Below, piece by piece: positions 15,718 through 25,296 of a DNA stretch of 64,000 bases (position 1 is its first letter; every line of letters starts with the position of its first letter). This DNA comes from Thalassobacillus sp043497085 (GTDB lineage Bacteria > Bacillota > Bacilli > Bacillales > Halobacillaceae). The DNA is taken from assembly GCA_043497085.1 (NCBI GenBank), contig JBIEKI010000014.1, one strand, 5' to 3'. Under the pieces are notes generated by a model. It had not been told where the DNA came from. It saw only the letters and a program-made list of their open reading frames with translations, and ran no database searches. A program made the position numbers and the translations under genes.

Positions 15718-17409
15718 CTAAACTAAAACGTTTTGTTGTGTTTCTAACCGGCTTAATACATCCGGGTCAATCTCTTGAATAGCTGCCGTGGCTTGTTCAA
15801 GCGCTGTGTCATAGTGGTAAGACCGGAATTCCCGTTCTGCTTCTGATAGCCTGGCAGCAATCAATGGATATTGGCTTCGATAACGATTTCCGTATTGAAT
15901 TACGTATTCTGCAAGCTGTGCTTGATCCATAGTGTTACTGGCAGCTTCTGTTACATCACTGATTTTTGCTGAAGCATCATCCAGGGCAGCATTCACTTTT
16001 GTCATTTCCAGTGGCTGCTGCTCTAAAGTCATAAAGACCTTATTCAACTCCTCGTGCGCTTGTTTCAATTCAACCGCCAGTTCCTCAGGAATTCCAGGCA
16101 TATTACTTTTATTTAATTTCCTATTGATATCCAATAAAGATTGTTGCATAGTGACTAGCTTTTCCTTTGCCTCATTTTCATCTTTGCGTAAGGCTCTGAT
16201 TCTGTCACTGAAATCTTTATGTTCCACTTGCAGTTCTTCTAATTGTTGTTGGCAATCCTCAAGCTTTGCTTGTAAATCGGTGTATGAAGTTGTATCATCT
16301 TCCAATTTTTTCTGAAAATCGAGAAACTGCTTCTTGATTTTAATCATCCATTTTTCCAACAGTTGTTGTTTTTCCACATCTTCATCTTCAAAGTGATAGG
16401 TCCGCTGTAATTCTTTCACTTCTTCTTTCGTTGCAAGCAGAATTTGTTCTGATTCTTCCAGCACTCTCTGATAAGGTTCGTATTGTTTTTCGATATTGTT
16501 TCGAGCAATTGCTTCTTTTTCAAGCAACTGATATATCTCTTGAATACGTTCCTCGATTTCGCTAATTGAATCTTCCACACCATCCAGGCTGCTTTGTTCC
16601 ATTACAGTTAGACAGTCAGCAAGGGTTTCCCTGTGATTATGTATTTCTTTCTCAAACCCAAGATGGTTCAGGCGATAACCTTCTTCTTTCATCTCTGCCA
16701 TACCAGCAAGGATTTCATCTAACTGCATCGGTACTTCCTGCCGGCACTTTTTATATAATAACGGGAATGCAGCGATCCGATGTTGAAGCTCCTCCAGACT
16801 AATTTTTAGCTGGTGGACCAGCTGTTTCGCTTCCATATAATCGCCTTGCTCTACCAACTGCTGATAATCGTCAAGCATTTGCTGAATCCCATTTACTTCC
16901 TCATCAAACCCACGATATGCTTTACCATATTTATGGCGGTTTTGAATCAGTTCTTTTTTCAGCTCTTTTATTACAGGCTCAATTTGTTCGACTTCCTGGC
17001 GGCTTGACTCTTCTGATTCTAATAATTGTTCAAGTTCGTTGAATATTTTTTCTATGTCCGTTTCCGTGTTTTCCAGCTTCTTTTCTACCAGCTGAATTTT
17101 TTGCTTCGCTTTCCGGAACCGGTAACGGTCTGCCGCTTCTTCCACATCGAATAAATCTTCTTCCAGATTCGGGAGTTCTTGCGTTAAAATACTGTCCCAA
17201 CGTTCCCGCCATGTTTCAAACTTCTCATGTGTTTCTCCTGATAAATTCAGATTCTTCACTTTTGACAGTTCTTCTGTCACTTTTCGGTTCATGATGTCCA
17301 TTTTCCAATTTTCCAGTCGATCGACCTCATCATATATCTTTTTACGAGCAATCAAACCATATATGATGACCCCGATAACCACTAAAATTATCCCGATCAA
17401 ATACTCCAT
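15718..17409 (-). CDS. ezrA: Septation ring formation regulator EzrA
   Basis: Membrane protein that inhibits FtsZ assembly away from midcell and helps coordinate septal and lateral wall synthesis. The 563-residue product has one N-terminal membrane segment (about 3-21) and a long spectrin-like helical cytoplasmic part with many coiled-coil repeats. Near the C-terminus the conserved IQYGNRYRSQYP (QNR-patch type) needed for medial localization is present. The start at 17409 has GGAGG six bases upstream; the open frame to 17460 is unsupported. Followed closely by a small membrane protein gene. Confidence 0.95.
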   Translation of the reverse strand: MEYLIGIILVVIGVIIYGLIARKKIYDEVDRLENWKMDIMNRKVTEELSKVKNLNLSGETHEKFETWRERWDSILTQELPNLEEDLFDVEEAADRYRFRKAKQKIQLVEKKLENTETDIEKIFNELEQLLESEESSRQEVEQIEPVIKELKKELIQNRHKYGKAYRGFDEEVNGIQQMLDDYQQLVEQGDYMEAKQLVHQLKISLEELQHRIAAFPLLYKKCRQEVPMQLDEILAGMAEMKEEGYRLNHLGFEKEIHNHRETLADCLTVMEQSSLDGVEDSISEIEERIQEIYQLLEKEAIARNNIEKQYEPYQRVLEESEQILLATKEEVKELQRTYHFEDEDVEKQQLLEKWMIKIKKQFLDFQKKLEDDTTSYTDLQAKLEDCQQQLEELQVEHKDFSDRIRALRKDENEAKEKLVTMQQSLLDINRKLNKSNMPGIPEELAVELKQAHEELNKVFMTLEQQPLEMTKVNAALDDASAKISDVTEAASNTMDQAQLAEYVIQYGNRYRSQYPLIAARLSEAEREFRSYHYDTALEQATAAIQEIDPDVLSRLETQQNVLV

Positions 17410-17568
17410 AAACAGCCTCCTAACAGATGACACCTTTCGATAGAGGAGAATAGGCTCCAAAATGATAAATTGTTGTAATTATGATACCATGATAACGATC
17501 ATTTTGGCTAAAATATTTCAAAATAATTAACAATATGACATTTTTTTCTACACTACAGGGGGAGTTTG

Positions 17569-18378
17569 ATGATAATCGACGGTCACGTCCATACACCTTA
17601 TTGTCCACACGGTTCTTCCGATTCATTTAAAGCCTATGTGGAACAAGCGCTGAAACAGGGTTATCAAACAATCACATTCACAGAACATGCACCTTTACCA
17701 GAATCGTTCCATGACCCTGTGCCTGATAAAGATAGTGGAATGAAACGTTCATTAATGGAACGTTATATCAGAGATATCCAGGAAATAAAAAAAGAATATC
17801 AAGAGGATATTGACATTCTTCTCGGACTTGAAGTCGACTATATCGAAGGGTATCAGCAGCAAACCTCCCGTTTTCTCTCCGATTATGGCGATGTCCTGGA
17901 TGACAGTGTCCTTTCCGTTCATTTTTTAAAGGGACCGAGCGACAGGTACCATTGCATTGACTTCAGTGAGTCAGCGTTTCAAAAAGCAGTCGAAGATTTC
18001 GGTGCGATAGATAGGGTTTATCAAAGTTATTTTGCTACATTAGAACAGTCTATCCAGGCTGATCTAGGTCCTAATAAACCCACCAGAATCGGGCACATGA
18101 CATTGATCAGGAAATTTCATCACCGTTTCCCTTCTCCATCAGGGTGGGATAAGCCAATCCCCGAGCTGTTAAAAAAAATCAAACAGAAAAGTTATCAACT
18201 TGACTATAACGGGGCCGGCTATTATAAGCCCGCCTGCCAGGAAAGCTATCCACCTCACACGATTGCCAAAAAAGCTTATAGGGCAGGTATTCCACTTGTT
18301 TATGGGTCCGATGCTCATACCAGCTCTGCTATTGGCCAGGGGCTTGACCAAATCGATCAGACACTGATCACTGGCTGA
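17569..18378 (+). CDS. hisJ: Histidinol-phosphatase, PHP type
   Basis: Removes phosphate from L-histidinol phosphate in histidine synthesis. 269 residues with PHP metal motifs: DGHVHTPYCPHG at the N-terminus, FTEHAPLP, GLEVDY, the SVHFL segment and GSDAHTS near the C-terminus. ATG at 17569 is four bases behind GGGGGAG; a TTG just before it is less likely. The 3' end overlaps the convergent refZ gene by 22 bases. No other his genes are here, as in B. subtilis. Confidence 0.92.
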   Translation: MIIDGHVHTPYCPHGSSDSFKAYVEQALKQGYQTITFTEHAPLPESFHDPVPDKDSGMKRSLMERYIRDIQEIKKEYQEDIDILLGLEVDYIEGYQQQTSRFLSDYGDVLDDSVLSVHFLKGPSDRYHCIDFSESAFQKAVEDFGAIDRVYQSYFATLEQSIQADLGPNKPTRIGHMTLIRKFHHRFPSPSGWDKPIPELLKKIKQKSYQLDYNGAGYYKPACQESYPPHTIAKKAYRAGIPLVYGSDAHTSSAIGQGLDQIDQTLITG

Positions 18379-18977
18379 GCACAAAGCATTTCCACCCACT
18401 TTTTCACTGTGCGGCTGTACTGTTGAGCAAAGTAGCTGTGTGATTGATCGAAAGTCACGAAATCCTTCCAATCATGTGGCATTGCATAAGGCGCCTGCAG
18501 CATGCCTTTGAATTGCAGAAACAGAAATTTCGTATCTCTTTTCTCTTTCACCACTGGTGCCACAACCTGTTGAAACAAAGCATATAGTAAATGGTTTTCT
18601 TTGGACAGGTAAGTGACGAGCATTTCACGGACAAATTGGTTATCAAGAGAAAGTTCCCGTTGGATAAGACAGGTAAGTTGATGACGGTCCTGTTTATAAT
18701 GTAAAATTACTTCAATCAGACGACACAGGCGGTCAATTGGTTTTAATTCATCCAGAGCTTCCGTCTGTTGTTCAATCAAATCGATATAATCTTCATAATA
18801 ATCGATAATCAACGTTTCCAAAAGCCCTTGCTTGTTGGTGAAATAGTAACTGATCAATGAGACATTTACAGCTGCCTCGCCTGCAATATCCCTGACCGAG
18901 GTACCATGGTACCCCTTGAGGAAGAATTGCCGGCAAGCGACATCCATCACTTTTTGTCTGGTCGTGGTCTTTTTCAT
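18357..18977 (-). CDS. refZ: TetR-family regulator RefZ
   Basis: 206 residues with a TetR helix-turn-helix at the N-terminus (about 25-50, TSVRDIAGEAAVNVSLISYY). Sequence order and place (between hisJ and ytsP) match B. subtilis RefZ/YttP, which binds sites near the replication origin and affects FtsZ ring position and chromosome trapping at sporulation. GGAG lies eight bases before the ATG. The 3' end overlaps hisJ by 22 bases, so the two transcripts converge. I did not find RefZ-binding motifs in the window. Confidence 0.87.
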   Translation of the reverse strand: MKKTTTRQKVMDVACRQFFLKGYHGTSVRDIAGEAAVNVSLISYYFTNKQGLLETLIIDYYEDYIDLIEQQTEALDELKPIDRLCRLIEVILHYKQDRHQLTCLIQRELSLDNQFVREMLVTYLSKENHLLYALFQQVVAPVVKEKRDTKFLFLQFKGMLQAPYAMPHDWKDFVTFDQSHSYFAQQYSRTVKKWVEMLCAQPVISV

Positions 18978-19109
18978 CAGGACATCAGCTCCTCTCTGTA
19001 TTGATAAGAATTTCGCCGCAAATAAGCAAGAATCCTGTTAAAAACGTTCGTCAATTCCTGCGCTGGCAGGCTCGAAAAATATCGAATTAAGAAACTGGAG
19101 GGGTATCAG

Positions 19110-19595
19110 ATGTTCCAAACCATCCACTATAATGGAACCCGAGAAGAAAACTATCAACTATTAATCAAGCAGCTGGCCGCCTTGCTCGAAGGGGAAACTG
19201 ATCAAATAGCTAACCTTTCCAATGCTTCTGCTTTACTGAATCATTTTTTGGCGGATGTCAATTGGGTAGGGTTTTATATTTGGAAACAGGAAGAAAATGA
19301 ATTGGTACTAGGCCCATTCCAGGGACTCCCAGCCTGTGTTCGTATTCCGTCGGGCAAAGGAGTATGCGGAACAGCAGTTTCAGATAAACAAACACAACTT
19401 GTCTCAGATGTACAAGCCTTTCCCGGACATATCGCTTGTGATGCCGCAAGTCAGTCTGAAATTGTTGTGCCCTTGCATAAAGGTGGAGAGATATTTGGAG
19501 TCTTGGATATAGACAGCCCATCTAAAAATCGTTTCGATGAAAAAGATAAAGAGTACCTTGAGGAATTCGCCCGTACACTGGAAAGCCACCTTTAA
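19110..19595 (+). CDS. ytsP: Free methionine-(R)-sulfoxide reductase (GAF domain)
   Basis: A 161-residue GAF-domain enzyme repairing free methionine-R-sulfoxide. The three Cys of the fRMsr active site are visible: in ACVRIPSGKGVCGTAV (two) and HIACDAASQSEIVVP (one), and the final GVLDIDSP motif is also typical. GGAGG precedes the ATG by 10 bases. Together with Tpx and YtxJ it adds to the oxidative-repair genes of the window. Same location as B. subtilis ytsP. Confidence 0.93.
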   Translation: MFQTIHYNGTREENYQLLIKQLAALLEGETDQIANLSNASALLNHFLADVNWVGFYIWKQEENELVLGPFQGLPACVRIPSGKGVCGTAVSDKQTQLVSDVQAFPGHIACDAASQSEIVVPLHKGGEIFGVLDIDSPSKNRFDEKDKEYLEEFARTLESHL

Positions 19596-19622
19596 TTATA
19601 ACTGGTAAATCTCAATTCTCCC

Positions 19623-19651
19623 TTGACTTCTCTATCTGTAGAGCCTATAAT
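19623..19651 (+). promoter_or_regulatory. Sigma-A promoter of rpsD
   Basis: TTGACT (19623-19628), 17-base spacer, perfect TATAAT (19646-19651). A very strong promoter, as expected for a ribosomal protein gene. Confidence 0.85.
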
Positions 19652-19657
19652 AGCCTT

Positions 19658-19837
19658 TGTGTAAAATAAATGGCAGCCTATGTGAACCTGCGTTGTCATC
19701 ATTTTGTTCCTCTAAGATGAGGTGCATCGTGTAACTCTCTGCTGCTGGAGCGATGGTGCATGAAAACAAAATGAGCATCGTGTGTGGGACACACTGTTTT
19801 TATTTTATGCAAATAAAATAAAAAGGAGGAAATACCT
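19658..19837 (+). ncRNA. rpsD (S4) autoregulatory leader RNA
   Basis: A 180-base untranslated leader with nested pairing: TCATTTTGTT (19699-19708) with AACAAAATGA (19765-19774), enclosing TGCATCG with CGATGGTGCA. Then a small hairpin GTGTGT-GGG-ACACAC (19780-19794) followed by TGTTTTTATTTTAT, which looks like an intrinsic terminator, and a TTTTTATTTTA / TAAAATAAAAA pairing that abuts the ribosome site. S4 binding to its own leader is established in B. subtilis; the terminator-like element suggests attenuation as well. Confidence 0.65.
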
Positions 19838-20440
19838 ATGGCACGCTATACAGGTCCGACTTGGAAAAAGTCACGTCGCCTTGGCATTTCTTTAAGCGGA
19901 ACAGGTAAGGAGCTTGACAAGCGCCCTTACGCTCCAGGACAACATGGTCCAAACCAACGTAAAAAACTTTCAGAATACGGTCTTCAACTACAAGAGAAGC
20001 AGAAGCTTCGCTTTATGTATGGACTAACGGAACGTCAATTCCGTCGCCTATTCGAAGAAGCTGGTAACATGAAAGGGATCCACGGTGAAAACTTCATGAC
20101 TTTACTAGAATCCCGTTTGGATAACCTTGTTTACCGCTTAGGCTTGGCTCGTACTCGTCGTCAAGCTCGTCAATTGGTAAACCACGGTCACGTGACTGTT
20201 GATGGTGGACGTGTTGACATTCCATCTTACCGCGTGAAGCCTGGTCAAGTTATTGGCCTACGCGAAAAATCCCAAAATCTTGACTCTATCAAAGAAGCGG
20301 TAGAAGTGAACAATTTCGTTCCTGAATACCTTACTTTTGATGAAGAGAAAATGGAAGGTACTTACAGCCGTCTTCCAGAACGCGCTGAGCTTCCTTCTGA
20401 AATCAACGAAGCACTTATCGTTGAGTTCTACTCTCGTTAA
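19838..20440 (+). CDS. rpsD: 30S ribosomal protein S4
   Basis: Primary 16S rRNA-binding protein that nucleates assembly of the small subunit. 200 residues, starting ARYTGPTWKKSRRLG, with the S4 RNA-binding domain about residues 92-150 (LESRLDNLVYRLGLARTRRQ). No N-terminal zinc-binding cysteines, so this is the zinc-independent form. Strong AAGGAGG site, own promoter and structured leader, own terminator: a single-gene unit as in B. subtilis. Confidence 0.98.
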   Translation: MARYTGPTWKKSRRLGISLSGTGKELDKRPYAPGQHGPNQRKKLSEYGLQLQEKQKLRFMYGLTERQFRRLFEEAGNMKGIHGENFMTLLESRLDNLVYRLGLARTRRQARQLVNHGHVTVDGGRVDIPSYRVKPGQVIGLREKSQNLDSIKEAVEVNNFVPEYLTFDEEKMEGTYSRLPERAELPSEINEALIVEFYSR

Positions 20441-20452
20441 TATGCTTCAACT

Positions 20453-20481
20453 AAAAGCCATCCGCTGCGCGGATGGCTTTT
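20453..20481 (+). terminator. Terminator of rpsD
   Basis: Perfect 13-bp stem AAAAGCCATCCGC / GCGGATGGCTTTT with a three-base loop and following T residues. Confidence 0.92.
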
Positions 20482-20528
20482 TAATTACCCCCAAACTATA
20501 CAAATGAAAAACTAAAGGATAGAAAAAA

Positions 20529-20555
20529 AGACTGCCGAGACTTTCTCGACAGTCT
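20529..20555 (-). terminator. Terminator of tyrS
   Basis: 12-base arms AGACTGCCGAGA / TCTCGACAGTCT with one mismatch, followed on minus by seven T residues. Confidence 0.85.
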
Positions 20556-20587
20556 AAATCCTGTGGGAACCCCACAATTTTTTACTT

Positions 20588-21856
20588 TTAATGAAAACGA
20601 ATCATGAAATATTTCTTCTTACCACGGCGGATGATCGTGAATTTTCCTTCGATACGATCTTCCTCCTCCAATGTATGGCCAACCTCCTGCTGACGCTCAT
20701 CATTGATGTAAATCGCACCGTTCTTAATATCTTCACGAGCCTGCCGTTTGGAAGAGGAAATACCCGCTTCTACCAGCAGCTCGACCAAACCGATTTCTTG
20801 ATTGTCTACGGTATGGGTCGGAACATCTTTGAAGCCCTGTTCGATTTCTTCTCCGGTCAATGACTTGATATCCCCACTGAACAAAGCTTCTGTAATACGC
20901 TGTGCTTGCTCTAATGCTCCCTTTCCATGAACCATCTCGGTCATTTCTTCAGCCAGCCGGCGCTGAGCCGCGCGTTTTTCCGGCTGTTCTTGTAAATCTT
21001 TTTCCAATTCAGCGATTTCTTTAATCTCCAGGAACGTAAAAGATTTCAAGAACTTGATGACATCACGGTCATCGGTATTGATCCAGAACTGGTAAAACTC
21101 GTATGGAGAGGTCTTTTTCTCATCAAGCCAAATCGCTCCACCAGCTGTTTTACCGAACTTGCTGCCATCTGCCTTTGTCACCAGCGGGACAGTAAGTCCG
21201 TATGCTTTCACTTCTTCTTCTCCACCAGTACGTCTCCGGATGAATTCAAGTCCGGCAGTAATATTCCCCCACTGGTCGCTTCCTCCGATTTGTAAGGTAC
21301 AATTCTCTTTTTGGTACAAGTTGTAGAAGTCGAGCGATTGCAGAATCATGTAACTGAATTCTGTGTAAGAAATCCCCTGTTCAATACGGGACTCGACAGA
21401 ATCTTTGGCAAGCATGTAGTTGATTCCAAAATGCTTTCCGGTGTCACGCAGGAACTCAATGATATTTATGGAAGAAAGCCACTCAAAGTTATTGCGTGCG
21501 ACTGCCGCATTCTTCCCCTTATCAAAATCCAACAGCTTGGCAAGCTGTTTCTTGATACTTTCGCTAAATCCTTCTACTACATGGGCTTCATTTAATTGCC
21601 GCTCTGTGGAACGTCCGCTTGGATCTCCGATCATCCCTGTACCTCCGCCTACTAAGGCTATTGGACGATGCCCTGCACGCTGGAATCTTTTCAACATCAA
21701 GATTGGCAGCAGATGTCCAATATGTAAGCTATCGGCAGTTGGGTCAAACCCACAATATAATGTCACCTGGTTCTCCTCCAGATGCTTCTTCAATCCTTCT
21801 TCATCTGTGATTTGATTAATTAAGCCTCTCTGTTCTAAATCCTGTAAAATATCCAT
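20588..21856 (-). CDS. tyrS: Tyrosyl-tRNA synthetase
   Basis: Class I synthetase charging tRNA-Tyr. 422 residues: HIGH-like motif HIGHLLPI (about 45-52), KFGKT (KMSKS equivalent, about 233-237), and a C-terminal S4-like domain (LVEAGISSSKRQAREDIKNG). The start at 21856 is preceded by GGAGTGAAA; the open frame runs through the T-box to 21997 but that part is leader RNA. Controlled by a tyrosine T-box with TAC specifier. Convergent with rpsD. Confidence 0.98.
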   Translation of the reverse strand: MDILQDLEQRGLINQITDEEGLKKHLEENQVTLYCGFDPTADSLHIGHLLPILMLKRFQRAGHRPIALVGGGTGMIGDPSGRSTERQLNEAHVVEGFSESIKKQLAKLLDFDKGKNAAVARNNFEWLSSINIIEFLRDTGKHFGINYMLAKDSVESRIEQGISYTEFSYMILQSLDFYNLYQKENCTLQIGGSDQWGNITAGLEFIRRRTGGEEEVKAYGLTVPLVTKADGSKFGKTAGGAIWLDEKKTSPYEFYQFWINTDDRDVIKFLKSFTFLEIKEIAELEKDLQEQPEKRAAQRRLAEEMTEMVHGKGALEQAQRITEALFSGDIKSLTGEEIEQGFKDVPTHTVDNQEIGLVELLVEAGISSSKRQAREDIKNGAIYINDERQQEVGHTLEEEDRIEGKFTIIRRGKKKYFMIRFH

Positions 21857-21930
21857 GCTTTCACTCCTCCATTTAATACAGTTGAACCAACAGCCAAATG
21901 GTAATTTTATCCATAAAAAGACAAATAAAA

Positions 21931-22155
21931 AACCCGTCCTTAAAAAAAGGGACGAGATTGTCGCGGTACCACCCTTGTTGCATGTAAAACATGCCACTTG
22001 TATCGATAACGGCTTGGTTCAAACCGTCTTCTGTACATACAGAAGAAAGCTCCGGACCGTAATTCGCAAGATAAATGTGTACCGCCTCGCAGCAGCCGGC
22101 GGCTCTCTGGAACAGGGATTCTCTTGCTACTTCAATCGTTCATTGCTTTTGCTAT
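21931..22155 (-). promoter_or_regulatory. T-box riboswitch of tyrS (Tyr specifier)
   Basis: Minus strand leader with the T-box AAGGGTGGTACCGCG at 21976-21962, an AGAGAG-containing stem I, and specifier TAC (Tyr) at 22061-22059 in the loop GAATTACGG. The competing terminator stem (GTCC/GGAC with a T run) is at 21931-21956. Uncharged tRNA-Tyr is expected to stabilize the antiterminator and switch tyrS on. Confidence 0.93.
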
Positions 22156-22239
22156 TTAACTTAATAATATTTTTAACATAGTCATTTCAAAAAAGCAATC
22201 TTAAATTAAATTCGTCCATACCTGAGCCTGGCAGAATGT

Positions 22240-22249
22240 GTTATAATAT
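22240..22249 (+). promoter_or_regulatory. Extended -10 promoter of the PBP gene
   Basis: TGTTATAAT about 26 bases before the PBP start codon, an extended -10. No good -35 is seen at the right spacing. Confidence 0.5.
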
Positions 22250-22275
22250 AGACTGGAATTTTAGGAGGTCTTATT

Positions 22276-25200
22276 ATGTCTAATAACCCATTAAAAGGTA
22301 TAAATAAAGAGAAAATCAAAGAATTTTGGCAGAGTGGCAAACTGCAAAAGTCCAGCCGCATCACCTATGATGTTGCCTGGAACATCATTTTGTTCTTTAT
22401 TATCCTTGGTGTCATCGGACTGTTTTTTGCCGGTGGTGCAGGCGCAGGATATTTCGCATCACTTGTCAAAGACGAAACAGTCAGAAGCAAGGAGGAAATG
22501 AGTAAGGATATCTATGATTATTCCTCTACATCAGAACTTTATTTTGCAGATAACAAATACTTAGGAAAGATACGCTCCGACTTGCACCGTGAGGAAATCA
22601 CCCTCGAAGAGGTAGCTCCATACTTAAAACATGCAATCATCGCTACAGAGGATGCTAATTTCAATGAACACGATGGCGTAGTACCTAAAGCAATTATGCG
22701 GGCTGTCGCACAGGAAGTAACCAACGCTTCTGTCAAAACCGGTGGAAGTACGCTCACACAACAATTAATAAAAAACCAGATCTTGACTAATGAAGTATCT
22801 TTTGAACGTAAAGCTAAAGAAATTCTTCTTGCCCTTCGCTTGGAGCGTTTCTTTGAAAAAGATGAAATATTAGAGGCATATTTGAACATCGTACCATTCG
22901 GTCGAGATGCAAACGGCCGCAATATTGCTGGTATTCAAACAGCAGCCCAGGGAATTTTCAATGTGGATGCAAAAGATCTATCCCTCCCTCAAGCTGCATT
23001 CATAGCAGGACTCCCTCAAAGTCCAACCTATTACTCTCCTTTTACTAATGGAGGAAAGCAAAAAGAAAACATCGAACCGGGTCTTAGCAGAATGCGTGAG
23101 GTTTTGTCCCGGATGTTGGAGGCCGGGTATATTACCCAGCAGGAATACGACAAAGCGATCAACTATGACGTGAAAGCGAACCTGGCAAAGCCGGAACCTT
23201 CTTCAGTCAATGAATACCCTTGGCTGACCTTCGAAGTGGAAGACCGGGCAAAAGAGATTCTAACTAGGAATCTAGCAAAACAGGCCGGGTATACTTTGGA
23301 AGATTTAAAGAATAATGAAGATTTGAGAAAAGAATTCCAGCAAAATGCCGAACGTGCACTTCGTTCTGGTGGTTACAAAGTGCATACGACAATCAATAAA
23401 GATATGTATGATGTCGTCCAAAAAGTGAAAAATGAATATACCAATTATGGCCGCGATAAGACTACTCAATTGGAAGATGCTGATGGCAACATGGTAGATG
23501 TCACACTGCCTGTACAGGTAGGAAGTGTGATCATGGAAAACAAAACCGGCAAAGTGCTTGCCTTTATCGGGGGCCGTGACTTCTTTAATAAAGGTGAATT
23601 GAATCACGCTACTCAGGCACGTCGTTCAGCTGGTAGTACTATGAAACCAATTCTGGCTTACGCGCCGGGTATTGAAGAAGGCGTGCTTCACCCTGGGTCT
23701 GTATTTGCCGATGTTCCTTACAAATATGAGAATTCCAATACAACATTGAGCAACTATACTGGAAGATACCATGGGTTCACTTCGGTACGATACGCTTTGG
23801 CGAAATCTTATAACGTCCCTGCCGTCAAAGCTTATACTGAAGCAAAAAAGAGTGTAGATATGAAAAAATACGGAAAAGGCATGGGTTTCACTACTATTTC
23901 TGACGATGGTTATTCATGGCAGACTACCGCTATTGGTACCCATGAAGTGACAATTGAGGAAAACACCAATGCTTTCGCAACATTGGGGAATAACGGAAAG
24001 TTTGTCGATGCCTACATGATTGAGAAGATTGTCGACAAAAATGGCGATACAATTTACGAGCATGAAAGCAAAGCTGAAAAAGTCTTCAGTCCTCAAACCT
24101 CTTATTTGACGCTGGATATGATGAGAGATGTCCTTAAATACGGAACAGCCGCTGGCATTAAAGGACAGCTTACCAACCCTGGCGTAGATTGGGCTGGTAA
24201 AACGGGTACCTCCAATGATTATAAAGATACGTGGTTTATTGCTACGAATCCGAATATCACTGTAAGCATGTGGATGGGTTATGATTACAAACTAAAACTT
24301 GATAGTAATGGTTATAGCAGCCGTAACACCACCCTGTGGGCACGTGTTGTCAATGCTATTTCTGAGGTCAATCCTGAAGTCGCTGTTCCTAACAAGAGCT
24401 TCCAACGCCCAGAAGGTATTGTCCAGCGATCTTATTGCGCTACATCGGGGCTATTACCATCAGACTTATGTTCGAAAGCAGGGCTCGTAGAAACAGACAT
24501 CTATAACGCTAAGTTCGCACCATCCAAGAAAGATGACAGCTTGATCAATGGCGGTAATTTCGTGAGAGTAAAAGATAAAACTGTGGTGGCAGGACCTAAT
24601 ACACCACGCGAATTTGTCAACGAAAGCTCAAACGGAGTCATGTTGAATCCTGAATTCTTAAAAGAAAACAATCTGAATACCGCAGAAAAGCTTCGTCATC
24701 TGATACCTTCTTCCGGAAAATGGAGCAATGTCGCTTTACCAAGTGGAACTGCCTCCAACGTTTCCGAAGGTATTGACAATGACGGCCAAAACCCAGCCGC
24801 ACCTGGTGGAATTTCCGCAAGTGGATCCGCTATCAGCTGGTCTGCTTCATCCAGTAATGATGTGGTTGGTTATCGTGTATATCGTGCTTCTTCTAAAGGC
24901 GGTCCGTTTAGCCTGATTGGCAGTACGACAAACACGAAGTATGGATTTTCTGGATCTGCCGGTTTCTATGCAGTTCGTGCTGTCGATTACTTTGGAATGG
25001 AATCTTCCTTGTCTTCTTCAACCAAGGTAGGATCTCCTGGACAGCCTAGCGAACCGGATGAACCAGCTGATACTCCTCCAGAAGAGCCTCAAGAGGAACC
25101 AGAAGAAGATCCGGAGGAGCAGCCTGAGGAACCACCAGCTGGTGAGGAATCTGATGAACCGACAAACACGGATGGTTCTGACACTAGTGACAGCAGTGAA

Positions 25201-25287
25201 AACAATTCAGGCAACGAAGATGGAAATACGAATGAAAACACGGAAGAAGAGACTACTGATTCCACTAATCAAAGCAATAACGGATGA
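22276..25287 (+). CDS. Class A penicillin-binding protein with FN3-like domain and acidic tail
   Basis: Bifunctional peptidoglycan glycosyltransferase/transpeptidase, 1003 residues, larger than most class A PBPs. Membrane anchor about residues 34-62; GT51 motifs EDANFNEHDG (about 124) and GGSTLTQQLIKN (about 155) and RKAKE; transpeptidase motifs STMK (about 453), SYN and KTGTS (about 641). Then a fibronectin-III-like domain (about 835-920: VVGYRVYRASSKGGPF) and an 80-residue tail of Pro/Glu/Asp/Ser/Asn repeats with no sorting motif. Ribosome site TAGGAGG. It replaces acsA in the neighbourhood when compared with B. subtilis. Which B. subtilis paralogue (PonA, PbpD, PbpF, PbpG) it equals cannot be settled here. 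Confidence 0.95.
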   Translation: MSNNPLKGINKEKIKEFWQSGKLQKSSRITYDVAWNIILFFIILGVIGLFFAGGAGAGYFASLVKDETVRSKEEMSKDIYDYSSTSELYFADNKYLGKIRSDLHREEITLEEVAPYLKHAIIATEDANFNEHDGVVPKAIMRAVAQEVTNASVKTGGSTLTQQLIKNQILTNEVSFERKAKEILLALRLERFFEKDEILEAYLNIVPFGRDANGRNIAGIQTAAQGIFNVDAKDLSLPQAAFIAGLPQSPTYYSPFTNGGKQKENIEPGLSRMREVLSRMLEAGYITQQEYDKAINYDVKANLAKPEPSSVNEYPWLTFEVEDRAKEILTRNLAKQAGYTLEDLKNNEDLRKEFQQNAERALRSGGYKVHTTINKDMYDVVQKVKNEYTNYGRDKTTQLEDADGNMVDVTLPVQVGSVIMENKTGKVLAFIGGRDFFNKGELNHATQARRSAGSTMKPILAYAPGIEEGVLHPGSVFADVPYKYENSNTTLSNYTGRYHGFTSVRYALAKSYNVPAVKAYTEAKKSVDMKKYGKGMGFTTISDDGYSWQTTAIGTHEVTIEENTNAFATLGNNGKFVDAYMIEKIVDKNGDTIYEHESKAEKVFSPQTSYLTLDMMRDVLKYGTAAGIKGQLTNPGVDWAGKTGTSNDYKDTWFIATNPNITVSMWMGYDYKLKLDSNGYSSRNTTLWARVVNAISEVNPEVAVPNKSFQRPEGIVQRSYCATSGLLPSDLCSKAGLVETDIYNAKFAPSKKDDSLINGGNFVRVKDKTVVAGPNTPREFVNESSNGVMLNPEFLKENNLNTAEKLRHLIPSSGKWSNVALPSGTASNVSEGIDNDGQNPAAPGGISASGSAISWSASSSNDVVGYRVYRASSKGGPFSLIGSTTNTKYGFSGSAGFYAVRAVDYFGMESSLSSSTKVGSPGQPSEPDEPADTPPEEPQEEPEEDPEEQPEEPPAGEESDEPTNTDGSDTSDSSENNSGNEDGNTNENTEEETTDSTNQSNNG

Positions 25288-25296
25288 TATATTGTC

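Noticed and set aside
21857..21997. N-terminal extension of tyrS by 47 residues
   Set aside because: This part is the T-box terminator and leader; the ATG at 21856 has the ribosome site and the family start.
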